64,000 bases of DNA, taken from positions 3,227,501-3,291,500 of the forward strand of contig NZ_CP102664.1 of assembly GCF_026427355.1 (NCBI RefSeq), written 5' to 3'. The notes beneath the pieces were generated by a model that was not told where the DNA came from, made no database searches, and saw nothing but the letters and a program-made list of their open reading frames with translations. This stretch comes from Sphingobium sp. JS3065. GTDB lineage: Bacteria > Pseudomonadota > Alphaproteobacteria > Sphingomonadales > Sphingomonadaceae. Both the position numbers and the translations under genes were made by a program. This document shows, one piece after another, positions 17,766-27,219 of this stretch (the stretch's first letter is position 1; every line of letters begins with the position of its first letter).

Positions 17766-18377
17766 GTGCTGATGACCGGAGAAATCAAATGCTTATCTGT
17801 CCGCGTGGTCGTTGCCACCGTGTGCGGCGATGAACATGGCGACGGCAGACCGGCAATAGGATTCGATTTCGTTTTCGTCCGCTGCTCTCGCCTCGGGTCG
17901 TTCGCGACGCCCGCCCGGTTCGCCGATGTGAGGGAGGGTGAACGCCTGCGCTACGGACCCGCCGGTCTCTCCGCGCCTGAACGGATCGAGGCAGCGCCGT
18001 CGCCCGTTCCGGTTCCCATGCCGCCGCCCGCCCCGCCCGCATCCGATGGCCCGGACAGTTGGGAAGGCCGCGTGCTCGCCGCACTGAACAGACATCTTCG
18101 CTATCCGCGCGACTCGCTGGCGCGCCGCGAACAGGGCGCGCCGCTGATCCGTTTCGTGATGGATCGCGACGGCAGGGTGATGTCGGTGCGATTGCGCCGC
18201 ACCTCAGGATCGCCGGACCTCGATCGCGAGGCGCTGTCGCTGCCGATGCGGGCCATGCCGCTGCCGAAGCCTCCCGACGATCGGCCGGGCGCCACGCTGG
18301 AGCTGGTCGTTCCCATCCAGTTCTTCCTGCACGATCGGCCATCCAGCCCTAATCGGCGTCCGGATCGCGGAAATTGA
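17766..18377 (+). CDS. TonB-like C-terminal domain protein
   Basis: The C-terminal half is a TonB_C domain: [74 protein letters not shown], with the YP motif and the RxSGSxxLDxEAL signature. It is preceded by a Pro-rich spacer ([12 protein letters not shown]). No N-terminal membrane anchor is visible in the first 70 residues, which look atypical. Either the true start is internal (for example GTG 17929) or the anchor-coding region has been lost. The last residues overlap the opposite-strand synthase gene tail-to-tail by 29 bases. Role in energising outer-membrane receptors is inferred from family. Confidence 0.7.
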   Translation: MLMTGEIKCLSVRVVVATVCGDEHGDGRPAIGFDFVFVRCSRLGSFATPARFADVREGERLRYGPAGLSAPERIEAAPSPVPVPMPPPAPPASDGPDSWEGRVLAALNRHLRYPRDSLARREQGAPLIRFVMDRDGRVMSVRLRRTSGSPDLDREALSLPMRAMPLPKPPDDRPGATLELVVPIQFFLHDRPSSPNRRPDRGN

Positions 18378-19635
18378 GGCGGCGGGTCACGGTATAGTCC
18401 AGCACGCCGACCAGAAAATAGCTGATCCACTGCTTGATCAGCGTCGGCAGGCTGCGCTGGGCACGGTGGGTTTCCAGCGTGATCCGGCGGCTTTCCGCGA
18501 CGCGCCGGTCGATGAAGGCGCGCATCGCCTGGGCGAAGCCCGCATCCTCCACCCGCAACATGACCTCCAGGTTCAGGAACAGGCTGCGCATGTCGAAATT
18601 GGCCGATCCGATATAGACCGCGTCGTCCACGACGATCAGCTTCATATGCAGCTTGCAGGGCTGATATTCCCAAATCTCCACCCCCCGCTTGAGCAGTGGG
18701 CCGTAGAGCAGCCGCGCCGCCGCGACGGTCGCGCCATTGTCGGACCTGGATGGCAGGACCAGGCGCGATCCCGTCCGCCGCGCGGCATTGGCAAGCCGCT
18801 TCAGCATTCCCCGGCCCGGCGAGAAATAGGCCGCCACCATGTCCAGCCGCCGCGCCCGCTCCAGATCATGCTTCACCATCTGCGCCCAGGGGCTGAGCCG
18901 CCGGGTCGGGCCGCCGATCACCCAGCGCATCGGATCGCCCGGAGCGATATGGAGGGGGCTGTGCCAGTTGCGCACCATGCGGCGCAGCGTGCGGAAGCGC
19001 TGCTTGCGCGTCGACACCCAGCGCCAGAGCTGGCCGTACCAGCTCGCCATCGCCTGCACCTGCGGCCCTTCCACCAGCAGGCCAAGGTCGTACCAGCAAT
19101 CCTCCGCCGGAATCCCGAAATAGCCGTCCTCGACATTGAAGCCGCCCATCAACAGCCGCCGGTCGTCGGCAATCGCCAGTTTCTGATGGTTGCGGATCAG
19201 ATAGCGCGTCGAGCGGCGCGCGCCGAAGCGGCCGAAATGCCCGCCCGCCGCCGCCAGCGGATCGAAGAAGGCGAGCGGCGTGGCCGCCGATCCGAAGGCG
19301 TCGACCATCAGCGTGACGGCCACCCCCCGCGCCCGCGCCGCGACCAGCCGGTCCAGGATCAACTGCCCGCTGCCGTCCGCGGCGAAGATGTAATAATAAA
19401 GTTTCAGGCTCTCATCCGCGCCGTCGATCAGGTCGACCAACGCCTGCCGCAGCGCAGGGCCGGTCTCGATCAGGCGCAGGCGGTTGGCGTGCAGGGACAG
19501 GCCGATCTGACCCTCGCCCTGCCCTTCGCCCGGCCTCTCGCCCGACCCTTCGCCCGACCCTTCGCCACGCCCCGGCTCTGCCTGCTGGATGCTCGCCATC
19601 TTCCGTTCATGCCCGCATTCGGGGCGGCTGGCCAC
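18349..19635 (-). CDS. Phospholipase D-type (cardiolipin synthase-like) enzyme
   Basis: Two HKD catalytic motifs, [20 protein letters not shown] and [20 protein letters not shown], each with His-x-Lys-x4-Asp followed by G-G/S, place it in the PLD superfamily. The length (about 416-428) and [22 protein letters not shown] resemble bacterial cardiolipin synthases. No N-terminal membrane helices are present; instead there is a short Gly-Glu repeat ([20 protein letters not shown]) encoded by near-tandem 12-base units. Start ATG 19635 or 19599 (Met13). It may make phospholipids by phosphatidyl transfer; the exact substrate is inferred. Confidence 0.85.
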   Translation of the reverse strand: MASRPECGHERKMASIQQAEPGRGEGSGEGSGERPGEGQGEGQIGLSLHANRLRLIETGPALRQALVDLIDGADESLKLYYYIFAADGSGQLILDRLVAARARGVAVTLMVDAFGSAATPLAFFDPLAAAGGHFGRFGARRSTRYLIRNHQKLAIADDRRLLMGGFNVEDGYFGIPAEDCWYDLGLLVEGPQVQAMASWYGQLWRWVSTRKQRFRTLRRMVRNWHSPLHIAPGDPMRWVIGGPTRRLSPWAQMVKHDLERARRLDMVAAYFSPGRGMLKRLANAARRTGSRLVLPSRSDNGATVAAARLLYGPLLKRGVEIWEYQPCKLHMKLIVVDDAVYIGSANFDMRSLFLNLEVMLRVEDAGFAQAMRAFIDRRVAESRRITLETHRAQRSLPTLIKQWISYFLVGVLDYTVTRRLNFRDPDAD

Positions 19636-19719
19636 GACTTTATGGGCTTTTCATTGACTCTTGAGAGCTGCGCTGTTAGGCGCGCCTTTCACCATTTCTC
19701 TTGGTTCAGGAGCGCCCGT

Positions 19720-20064
19720 TTGGCCCGCGTTACCGTCGAAGATTGCGTCGACAAGGTTACCAACCGTTTTGACCTCGTCCTGCTTGCCGCGCAGCGCGCC
19801 CGTGAGATTTCGGGCGGCGCCGAACTGACTCTGGACCGCGACCGCGATAAAAATCCGGTCGTCGCCCTGCGCGAGATCGCGGAGGAAACCGTCCTGCCGG
19901 ATGAGCTGCATGATTCGCTCGTCGCTTCGCTGCAGAAGGTGCAGATCGACGATGACGATACGCCGGACGAAATCGGTTCGATCGCCCAGTCGGCGGAGGC
20001 CCTGCGCCTGACCGCCGCAGCCCCGCCGCGCAACCAGAATATCGGCGGCGACTACGACGGCTGA
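19720..20064 (+). CDS. rpoZ: RNA polymerase omega subunit
   Basis: 114 residues beginning (M)[32 protein letters not shown], with [13 protein letters not shown]: the alphaproteobacterial RpoZ signature from its very first residues. The start is TTG at 19720, preceded by CAGGAG 8 bases upstream; no ATG or GTG is available in frame nearby, so a TTG start is needed to give the normal N-terminus. Omega binds the beta-prime subunit and aids core polymerase assembly. A GC-rich hairpin with a T-tract follows at 20090. Confidence 0.93.
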   Translation: MARVTVEDCVDKVTNRFDLVLLAAQRAREISGGAELTLDRDRDKNPVVALREIAEETVLPDELHDSLVASLQKVQIDDDDTPDEIGSIAQSAEALRLTAAAPPRNQNIGGDYDG

Positions 20065-20089
20065 TCCGTTGCCAGTTTGGAGAGGGAAT

Positions 20090-20122
20090 GAGGCTCGGCC
20101 TGCGCAAGCAGGACCGGGCCTC
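20090..20122 (+). terminator. Terminator after rpoZ
   Basis: GAGGCTCGGCCTGC (20090-20103) pairs with GCAGGACCGGGCCTC (20108-20122) with one bulge around a GCAA loop, followed by ACCGTTTT. It lies between rpoZ and the convergent nitroreductase gene. Confidence 0.7.
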
Positions 20123-20171
20123 ACCGTTTTGGGGAAGGGGCCGCAGGTCGTTCAGGCGGCCCCATCCTGCT

Positions 20172-20765
20172 TTACGCGGGGAAATTGCCCGCCGTGACGA
20201 ATTCCGAAATGTCCTTCCGCCCGCTCGGCTCTTCGCGGGACTGGAGCGCTTCGGGCAGGGTCGCCTTGTCGCCGATGCGGCCGAGCGCGACGGCGGCTTC
20301 GATGCGGAAACGGTCGGGCACGCCCAGTTCCACCCGCGCCTTGTCGAACTCGACGCCGGTCATGGCATGGCTGTGATAGCCGAGCCGCGTCGCCTGCAAC
20401 GCCAGCAGCGCCCAGGCCGCGCCCGCGTCGAAGCTGTGACTGTGGGAGGGCTTGAAATCCTCCGAACCCGGCGCGGCGATCAGCGTGTCGGACAGGATGT
20501 AGACCAGCGCGGAGGCGTTCTGCACCCATGCCTGGTTGAAGGGCAGCAGCAGACCCAGGAACCGGCTCCAGTCGGCGCTGTCGCGCGTGGCGTAGAGCAG
20601 GCGCCAGGGCTGATAGTTGAAGGCCGATGGCGCCCAGCGGGCGGCGTCGAAGATCGTGTTCAGATCCTCCTGCGGGATGGCGGAGGAATCGAAGGCGCGG
20701 GGCGACCAGCGGTCCAGGAAAAGCGGTTCGACGGCGCGGGTCACGGCGCGGGTGGTGGCTGACAT
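20172..20765 (-). CDS. Nitroreductase-family protein
   Basis: 197 residues. RWSPRAFDSSAIPQEDLNTIFDAARWAPSAFNYQPWRLLYA is the FMN-binding N-terminal segment of the nitroreductase fold (R-S-x-R-x-F, APS-x-x-N-x-QPW). DAGAAWALLALQATRLGYHSHAMTGVEFDKAR is the second conserved block, and VALGRIGD the C-terminal strand. This is the short subgroup lacking an extra insertion. It probably uses FMN and NAD(P)H; substrate unknown. Convergent with rpoZ and not in an operon. Confidence 0.9.
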   Translation of the reverse strand: MSATTRAVTRAVEPLFLDRWSPRAFDSSAIPQEDLNTIFDAARWAPSAFNYQPWRLLYATRDSADWSRFLGLLLPFNQAWVQNASALVYILSDTLIAAPGSEDFKPSHSHSFDAGAAWALLALQATRLGYHSHAMTGVEFDKARVELGVPDRFRIEAAVALGRIGDKATLPEALQSREEPSGRKDISEFVTAGNFPA

Positions 20766-20863
20766 GGAAACTCCCTGAAAACTGGGGAACGACGTGAAAG
20801 CCGTTCGGCCGATGGCCGCGATATCGGGAACCGGGTGGGAAGGGCAAGCCTGTCAGCGCATTT

Positions 20864-21058
20864 TCACCGCAGATCGAGCGACGGCTCCAAAATCTCCGTC
20901 CTGTCCGTGGCGCCCCGGTCGAGCGCGACGGCGTCAGGCCCGCGTTCGAGCAGGACGCGGTCCGGCTCCCGCAGCAACTCGCGCTTCAAGGCCTCGCTCC
21001 AGAGACCCCAATGCCGACCGATTGCCGAGAGCCATTCCATATCTCCTCTCCCCCACAT
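20864..21058 (-). CDS. Hypothetical small protein
   Basis: Up to 64 residues; ATG 21040 (MEWLSAIGRHWGLWSEALKRELLREPDRVLLERG) is a plausible internal start. Amphipathic and Trp-rich at the N-terminus, no family recognised. It occupies the gap between the nitroreductase and kdpE with the orientation of both. Coding support is only composition. Confidence 0.35.
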   Translation of the reverse strand: MWGRGDMEWLSAIGRHWGLWSEALKRELLREPDRVLLERGPDAVALDRGATDRTEILEPSLDLR

Positions 21059-21194
21059 GTCCTCTCCCCGCCGAATCGGGACGGCTTCTTATCTAGTTTG
21101 CAGGTAGAGATTTGTCTTTCAAGCTTTGCTGATCGCGGGGGTAGAAAAGCTTGATCGGGCGCAGGGTGCTTCTCGCGCATGGCGCCGAACGGCG

Positions 21195-21905
21195 TTACGC
21201 CTGACTTGAAAATGCCTTGATGAAGAGGAGCCGATAGCCGATCCCCAGTTCGTTGCCGATAATCTGCGGATGCTGCGGGTCATCCTCCAGTTTCTGACGC
21301 AAGGTGCGGATCAGCACGCGCAGATATTCGACATGATGCTCATGCTCCTTGGGCCAGACCTCCTTCATGATCTGGCCGTGCGTGATCACCCGCCCCGGAA
21401 ATTTGGCGAGCTGGGCGAGCACGGCATATTCCTTGGGCGTCAGATGCACCTCTTTCCCGGCTTTCTTCACGACCCGGTTCAGCAGATCGACCTCGACGTC
21501 GCCGGCATGGACGGAAGGGACGCCTCCGTCCCTCGTCATGCGATTGCGCAGCGCCACGCGCACCCGGGCGAGCAATTCATCCGTGTCGAACGGCTTCGTC
21601 AGATAATCGTCCGCGCCCAGGTCGAGCGCGGCGACCTTCTCCTCCGTCGCTTCCCGCGCGGACACGATGATCAGGGTCGTATCGCTCTGTTGCTTGAACA
21701 GGGGCACCAGCTCCAGGCCGTCGCGGTCGGGCAGGCCCAGGTCGAGCAGGCTGATGTCCGGTCGTTCGGACCGCAGCCTGTCCAGCGCTTCGCGGGCGTT
21801 CCCGGCCTCCACCGTCGCATAGCCCGCGCGGGTGAGCGCCGCGCCGATCAGCCTGCGTATCTGCGGTTCGTCATCGATGATCAGAACCTTGTGGCGGATC
21901 GTCAT
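21195..21905 (-). CDS. kdpE: Response regulator KdpE
   Basis: 236 residues. The receiver domain has acidic pair DDE (VLIIDDEPQIRR), phosphoacceptor Asp in ISLLDLGLPDRDG, Thr/Ser in IIVSARE and Lys in YLTKPFD. The C-terminal OmpR-type winged helix has VHLTPKEYAVLAQLAKFPGRVITHGQIMKEVW and HHVEYLRVLIRTLRQKLEDDP, which is diagnostic for KdpE. It is the last gene of the kdp operon, overlapping kdpD by ATGA. By family it is phosphorylated by KdpD and activates kdp transcription under K+ limitation. Confidence 0.96.
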   Translation of the reverse strand: MTIRHKVLIIDDEPQIRRLIGAALTRAGYATVEAGNAREALDRLRSERPDISLLDLGLPDRDGLELVPLFKQQSDTTLIIVSAREATEEKVAALDLGADDYLTKPFDTDELLARVRVALRNRMTRDGGVPSVHAGDVEVDLLNRVVKKAGKEVHLTPKEYAVLAQLAKFPGRVITHGQIMKEVWPKEHEHHVEYLRVLIRTLRQKLEDDPQHPQIIGNELGIGYRLLFIKAFSSQA

Positions 21906-24571
21906 GATAGTGCCTCGCCGGGAAAATCGCTGATGACAAGATGTTCCGGAATGCGCAGCGTAAAGCGGGCGCCGCGGGGTTCGACATTGTTCGACGCATC
22001 GACGCTCAGGCCCATCGCCTCGGCAAATCCCTTGACGATGGCAAGGCCAAGGCCGGTGCCATGCTTGACCCGATCCGATCCTTCGAGACGCGAGAAGGTG
22101 TCGAACACCTTCTTCTCCGCACCGTCCGGGATGCCAGGCCCTTCGTCGATGACGGATAGCAGGATGGCGCCGTTCTCGCGCCTGCCGCCGATCGTGACCG
22201 GCGTTTCCGGCTCTCCGTAGCGGCCCGCATTATCCAGCAGGTTGATCAGGCAATGGTGCAGCAGCACCGGATCGACGCGCACCAGCGGAATGTCCGGCGG
22301 GATGTCGACCTTTACCTCATGGCCGGCGAGCGACTGGCGGGTGTCCCGGACCGCGCTGCCGACCGCGTCGAACAGGTCGGTCGGTTCGATCTTCATGGGC
22401 AGGGCGCCCGCTTCGACCCTGGCCATGTCGAGCAGGTTGGCGACGAAACGGTTGAGGCGCCGCGCTTCGCCCTCGACCGTGTCGAGCAAGGCGGACGGCT
22501 GCTGTTTGCGCAGCTCCTGCGTCGCGGACATGATCGTCGTCAGGGGCGTGCGCAAATCGTGGCTGACCGAGGAAAGCAGGGCGGACCGCAACCGGTCGCG
22601 CTCGTGAATCTGGCGCGCGCCCTGCATCTCCTCCTCCAGCGCCGACCGGTCTAGGGCAATCGCCGCCTGGTCGAGAAGACTCATGAGCAAAGGCACCTGA
22701 TCGGAGCGCAGCGGTTCGCGGGCGTCGTCGCGGGCCAGCCCAAGCACGCCCAGGACGCCCCGCTGGGTACGCAGCGGATGGAAGAGCCAGTCGGACGCCG
22801 TCAGCGTCGACGATCCGCGACCGGCGGGCTGGGCGTTGTTCATCGCCCATCGCGCCGCCGCCCGCTCTATTTCCCCCAGCCTGTCCTCAGGCGGGTAGGC
22901 GGCCCGCAATGCGGGACCGGTATCCGACGGCAACAGCATCACGGTGTGCACGTCCAGGAGCCGGGCAATCTCCGCACAGATCGCCTGCATCAGTTCGGCC
23001 TGGCTGGCGGCGGAGGTCAATTGCCGGGAAAAACCGGCGAGCGCCGCATTCTGACGGGCGCTGGATTGGGCGAGGTCAGCCTGCCCCCGCACGCGCGCGG
23101 CAAACTGGCTGGTGACGACGGCGACGCCCAGCAGCACGAATATGGAGACGACATTCTCCGGGTTGCTGACGGTCAAGGTGCCGGTCGGCGGCAGGAAGAA
23201 GAAATTATAGGCAAGGCTGGAGACAAGGCCGGCAAAGAGTCCGGCGCGCAGGCTGTACGTCGCGGCGGCGAACATGACCGGGATGAGATAAAGCAGGGCG
23301 ATATTGCCGAGGTCGATGACTTCCAGCAGGAGCCGGCCCGCCGCTGTCATCGCGGCGATCATCAGCGCCGACCAGAGATAGTCGGTCGGCTTGCCCCAGG
23401 CGGCGCGGGTCGAATGCCTGGCGCGCGGCCGCGCGAGATCTTCGTCCGACGGGAGGACATGGACGGCGACGGAACCGATGTCGCGAACCAGGCGGTCGAC
23501 AACCGAACCGTGGCGAAGCTCGAACCACCAGGATCGGTTCGACTTGCCGATGACGATCTGGGTCGCGTGCGCATCGGCCGCGAAACTGCGCAGACCATCG
23601 GCGACATTCTCGGCCGGAATGCTCGCTGTCGCGCCGCCAAGCCGCGACGCCAGGGCCAATGTATCCGCGAGCGCCTTGCGCTCCTCGTCGGAAAAGCCCT
23701 GCGCCCGCCGGGTCTCTATATGGACGGCGGTCCAGGGCGCTTTCAGCGCGTCGGCCAGGCGTTTGGCGGCGCGCACCAGGCCCGGCGCGCCCGGCTGCTC
23801 GCTGACGGCGACCACCACGCGCTCGCCCACCGCGAAACTGCCCGCAAGGGCGTGGGCGCGGACATGGTCGAGCATCTGCGTATCGATCGCCTGCGCGGCG
23901 CGGCGCAGCGCGAGTTCGCGCAAGGCGGTGAGATTGGATTTGGAGAAGAAGTGGGTGAGCGCGCGCGCCGCCTCGTCCGGGATGTAGACCTTGCCTTCCT
24001 TCAGGCGCTCGATCAGTTCGTCGGGCAGGATATCGACGACCTCGATCTCCGCGGCCTCCAGGATGGAATCGGGGACGGTTTCACGCACGCGCACGCGCGT
24101 GAAAGAGGCGACGATATCGTTGAGGCTTTCAATGTGCTGGATGTTGATCGTCGAATAGACGTCTATGCCGGCGTCCAGCAGTTCCTCGACATCCTGATAG
24201 CGCTTGGGGTGCCGGCTGCCCGGCGCATTGCTGTGCGCCAGTTCGTCGACCAGGACGAGCTTGGGGCGCCGTTCCAATATGGCGTCCAGATCCATTTCGC
24301 CAAGACTGTGGCCGGCATGGTCGACATGCCGCCGCGGGATTAGCTCATGACCGGCGATCAACGCCTCGGTCTCGCGCCGGCCATGGGTTTCGACGACGCC
24401 GATGACCACGTCCACGCCCGACTTCAGCCGCCGCATGCCGTCGGTCAACATCTCATAGGTCTTGCCGACACCGGGCGCCGCGCCGAGGAACAGCTTGAGG
24501 CGGCCTCGTCCTTCCTGCGTGGCTGCCCGCAGGAAGGACTCGGGCGAAGGGCGTTTGTCGGCGGCGTTCAC
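21902..24571 (-). CDS. kdpD: Osmosensitive K+ sensor histidine kinase KdpD
   Basis: 889 residues, full length. Parts in order: the N-terminal KdpD domain with Walker-type GAAPGVGKTYEML and PRRHVDHAGHSLGEMDLDAILERRPKLVLVDELAHSN; a USP-like domain; four membrane helices of the DUF4118 block (YLWSALMIAAMTAAGRLLLEVIDLGNIALLYLIPVMFAAATY); GAF-like region; HisKA with SSVSHDLRTPLTTI (phospho-His); and HATPase with NLLDNAGRYG, DEGPGIPDG and GTGLGLAIVKGFAEAMG. It overlaps kdpC upstream and kdpE downstream by ATGA. Inner-membrane sensor of K+ and turgor. Confidence 0.97.
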   Translation of the reverse strand: MNAADKRPSPESFLRAATQEGRGRLKLFLGAAPGVGKTYEMLTDGMRRLKSGVDVVIGVVETHGRRETEALIAGHELIPRRHVDHAGHSLGEMDLDAILERRPKLVLVDELAHSNAPGSRHPKRYQDVEELLDAGIDVYSTINIQHIESLNDIVASFTRVRVRETVPDSILEAAEIEVVDILPDELIERLKEGKVYIPDEAARALTHFFSKSNLTALRELALRRAAQAIDTQMLDHVRAHALAGSFAVGERVVVAVSEQPGAPGLVRAAKRLADALKAPWTAVHIETRRAQGFSDEERKALADTLALASRLGGATASIPAENVADGLRSFAADAHATQIVIGKSNRSWWFELRHGSVVDRLVRDIGSVAVHVLPSDEDLARPRARHSTRAAWGKPTDYLWSALMIAAMTAAGRLLLEVIDLGNIALLYLIPVMFAAATYSLRAGLFAGLVSSLAYNFFFLPPTGTLTVSNPENVVSIFVLLGVAVVTSQFAARVRGQADLAQSSARQNAALAGFSRQLTSAASQAELMQAICAEIARLLDVHTVMLLPSDTGPALRAAYPPEDRLGEIERAAARWAMNNAQPAGRGSSTLTASDWLFHPLRTQRGVLGVLGLARDDAREPLRSDQVPLLMSLLDQAAIALDRSALEEEMQGARQIHERDRLRSALLSSVSHDLRTPLTTIMSATQELRKQQPSALLDTVEGEARRLNRFVANLLDMARVEAGALPMKIEPTDLFDAVGSAVRDTRQSLAGHEVKVDIPPDIPLVRVDPVLLHHCLINLLDNAGRYGEPETPVTIGGRRENGAILLSVIDEGPGIPDGAEKKVFDTFSRLEGSDRVKHGTGLGLAIVKGFAEAMGLSVDASNNVEPRGARFTLRIPEHLVISDFPGEALS

Positions 24572-25158
24572 CGTGCGTTATTAGCGCTTATACGATCCAG
24601 CCGTCGATTAAGATCGAGCACGTTGACGGTCGGTTCCCCAAGCACCCCGAGGAAAGGATAGCGGATGGTTTCCTGCACGGAAGATCGGACCCGCGCCACG
24701 GGAAGGCCGCGAGCCGCCGCGACATGGGCCGCCTGATAAAATGCCGCCTCAGGCGAGATGTCGGGATCGAGACCGGAGGCGGAGGCCGTCGCCAGATCGG
24801 CCGGAACGGGGCGACCGGGGGACATTCGCTGAAATTTCGCGACATCGGCCCTGGTGCGGTCGACCAGCGCCTGGCTCGTCGGGCCAAGATTGGACCCGGA
24901 CGAAGCGAGGCCGTCATAGCCCTTGCCGGCAGCCGATGGCCGCGAAGAGAAATAGCGCGGGTCGGTAAAGCCCTGACCGATGAGGGAGGAGCCGACGATC
25001 TTGCCCTTGTCCACGATCAGGCTGCCATTCGCCTGATGCGGGAAGAGGGCCTGGCCGATTCCGGTCATCGCAAGCGGATAGGCGATGCCGAGCAGGACCG
25101 CGAACAGGATGGTCAGCACGATGGCCGGCCGCAGCGAAGTGAGGATATCCTTGCCCAT
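24568..25158 (-). CDS. kdpC: K+-transporting ATPase subunit KdpC
   Basis: 196 residues from ATG 25158 (MGKDILTSLRPAIVLTILFAVLLGIAYPLAMTGIGQALFP). This is the single-membrane-anchor start of KdpC; the same frame runs further upstream only as a kdpB shadow. GSSLIGQGFTDPRYFSSRPSAAG and the terminal RYPFLGVLGEPTVNVLDLNRRLD are KdpC signatures. KdpC stabilises the KdpFABC complex and increases ATP affinity. It starts 11 bases after kdpB and ends in an ATGA overlap with kdpD. Confidence 0.96.
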   Translation of the reverse strand: MGKDILTSLRPAIVLTILFAVLLGIAYPLAMTGIGQALFPHQANGSLIVDKGKIVGSSLIGQGFTDPRYFSSRPSAAGKGYDGLASSGSNLGPTSQALVDRTRADVAKFQRMSPGRPVPADLATASASGLDPDISPEAAFYQAAHVAAARGLPVARVRSSVQETIRYPFLGVLGEPTVNVLDLNRRLDRISANNAR

Positions 25159-25169
25159 GATAAATCCCT

Positions 25170-27206
25170 CTAAACCAGGCCCAGGCCGCTGACGGCCAGG
25201 TCGATGAGTTTGATGCCGATGAACGGCGAGACGAGGCCGCCAAGGCCGTAGATGGCGAGGTTGCGCGCAAGCAGCGGTCCGGCGCCGATCGGGCGGTAGG
25301 TCACGCCCTTCAAGGCCAGCGGAACAAGCAGGGGGATGATCAGCGCGTTGAAGATGATCGCCGACAGGATCGCGCTTTGCGGCGTCGCAAGTCCCATCAC
25401 GTTGAGGATGCCCAGACCGGGATAGAGCGCCACGAACATGGCCGGAATGATCGCGAAATATTTGGCGACATCGTTGGCGACCGAGAAGGTGGTCAGCGCG
25501 CCGCGGGTCATCAGCAGTTGCTTTCCCAGGCCGACAACCTCGATAAGCTTGGTCGGGTCGCTGTCCAGGTCGATCATGTTGCCCGCTTCGCGCGCCGCCT
25601 GGGTGCCGGTGTTCATGGCGACGCCGACATCCGCCTGGGCCAGGGCCGGTGCGTCGTTGGTGCCATCGCCGCACATCGCGACCAGGCGGCCGCCTTCCTG
25701 CTCCTGGCGGATCAGCGCCAGCTTGTCTTCCGGTGTCGCCTGGGCAAGGAAATCGTCGACCCCCGCCTCAGCCGCGATCGAGGCGGCGGTCAGCGGGTTG
25801 TCGCCAGTGATCATCACGGTGCGGATGCCCATGGCGCGCAATTCGCCGAAGCGTTCGCGAATGCCAGCCTTGACGATGTCCTTCAGGAAGATGGCGCCCA
25901 GCAGCTTGCCGTCCTTCGCGACCGCCAGCGGCGTACCGCCTGAGCGCGCGATTTCGTCGGTGATCCTGCGCAGTTCCTGCGCCGCAGGCTCCTTGTCCAG
26001 GCCGGGATTGGCGCGCAGGATGGCGTCGACCGCGCCTTTCTGGATCTCGGCGCCGCCGATCTTCACGCCGGATAGCCGGGTCTGGGCGGTAAAGGGGATG
26101 ACCTGGGCGCCGTCGGGCAAGGCGTCGGCCGACTGGCCGAACCTGTCCCGGGCGAGGAGGACGATCGAACGGCCTTCGGGCGTCTCGTCGGCCAGGCTGG
26201 CGAGCAAAGCCGCCTCGGCAAGCATGGCTGGCGTCGCGCCGCCGACCGGGCGGAACTCGGCCGCCTGCCGGTCGCCCACCGTGATCGTGCCGGTCTTGTC
26301 GAGCAGCAGCACGTCGATGTCGCCCGCGGCTTCGACCGCGCGGCCGGACTTTGCGAGCACGTTGAAGCGCACGAGCCGATCCATGCCGGCGATGCCGATC
26401 GCCGACAGCAATGCGGCGATGGTGGTCGGGATCAGGGTGATCAGCAATGCCGCCAGGATCGCGACCGGGATCGATCCTCCGGCGTAGCTGGCAAAGCCGG
26501 GGATGGTGCCGACCGCGATCAAGAAGATGATCGTCAGCCCGACCAGCAGGAGCGTCAGCGCGATCTCATTGGGCGTCTTCTGCCGCTCGGCCCCCTCGAC
26601 CAGCGCGATCATGCGGTCGAGAAAGCCTTGACCGGGATTGACGGTGACGCGAACCCGGATTTCGTCCGACAGGACGCGCGTGCCCGCCGTAACCGCCGAC
26701 CGGTCGCCACCCGCCTCGCGGATGACTGGCGCGCTTTCGCCCGTGATCGCCGCTTCGTTGACCGAAGCGACACCGGAAACCACCTCGCCATCGGCCGGGA
26801 TGAGGTCGCCGGTCTCGATCAGCACGATGTCGCCCATCCTGAGCGCACTCGCGGGCACATTTTCCTTCTCCCGTCCGTCGCCTTTCAGGCGCTTGGCGGT
26901 CAGATCGGCCTTGGCCGCGCGCAGTGAGGCGGCCTGCGCCTTGCCCCGCCCCTCGGCGATGGCTTCGGCGAAGGTGCCGAACAAGACGGTCAGCCACAAC
27001 CAGACGACCAGCTGAAGCTTGAAGGCGACCGACAGGCCGTCCTGGCCGATAACCAGCAGGACGGTCAGCAGGACAGCCACGACCGCGGTCGTGAACATCA
27101 CCGGATTGCGGATCAGCTCCCTGGGGTTGAGCTTGCGGAAGGCGTCGCCGATCGCGGGAAGGATCAGGTCGGCGGTAAAGAGCGATTTGGACGCGGTGCG
27201 TGCCAT
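25170..27206 (-). CDS. kdpB: K+-transporting P-type ATPase subunit KdpB
   Basis: 678 residues. The phosphorylation motif [12 protein letters not shown], the TGES actuator loop ([10 protein letters not shown]), the [10 protein letters not shown] and [21 protein letters not shown] hinge motifs, and the KdpB-specific [46 protein letters not shown] are all present and intact. It is the ATP-hydrolysing subunit driving K+ import in the inner membrane. It sits 13 bases after kdpA. Confidence 0.97.
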   Translation of the reverse strand: MARTASKSLFTADLILPAIGDAFRKLNPRELIRNPVMFTTAVVAVLLTVLLVIGQDGLSVAFKLQLVVWLWLTVLFGTFAEAIAEGRGKAQAASLRAAKADLTAKRLKGDGREKENVPASALRMGDIVLIETGDLIPADGEVVSGVASVNEAAITGESAPVIREAGGDRSAVTAGTRVLSDEIRVRVTVNPGQGFLDRMIALVEGAERQKTPNEIALTLLLVGLTIIFLIAVGTIPGFASYAGGSIPVAILAALLITLIPTTIAALLSAIGIAGMDRLVRFNVLAKSGRAVEAAGDIDVLLLDKTGTITVGDRQAAEFRPVGGATPAMLAEAALLASLADETPEGRSIVLLARDRFGQSADALPDGAQVIPFTAQTRLSGVKIGGAEIQKGAVDAILRANPGLDKEPAAQELRRITDEIARSGGTPLAVAKDGKLLGAIFLKDIVKAGIRERFGELRAMGIRTVMITGDNPLTAASIAAEAGVDDFLAQATPEDKLALIRQEQEGGRLVAMCGDGTNDAPALAQADVGVAMNTGTQAAREAGNMIDLDSDPTKLIEVVGLGKQLLMTRGALTTFSVANDVAKYFAIIPAMFVALYPGLGILNVMGLATPQSAILSAIIFNALIIPLLVPLALKGVTYRPIGAGPLLARNLAIYGLGGLVSPFIGIKLIDLAVSGLGLV

Positions 27207-27219
27207 TTTTGTGCTCCGA

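Noticed and set aside
18466..19719. Long plus-strand extension of the rpoZ frame
   Set aside because: The part before 19720 is antisense to the phospholipase-D-type gene; RpoZ similarity starts exactly at the TTG.
22778..24343. 521-codon plus-strand frame opposite kdpD
   Set aside because: Shadow created by high GC at third positions; KdpD is complete on the other strand.
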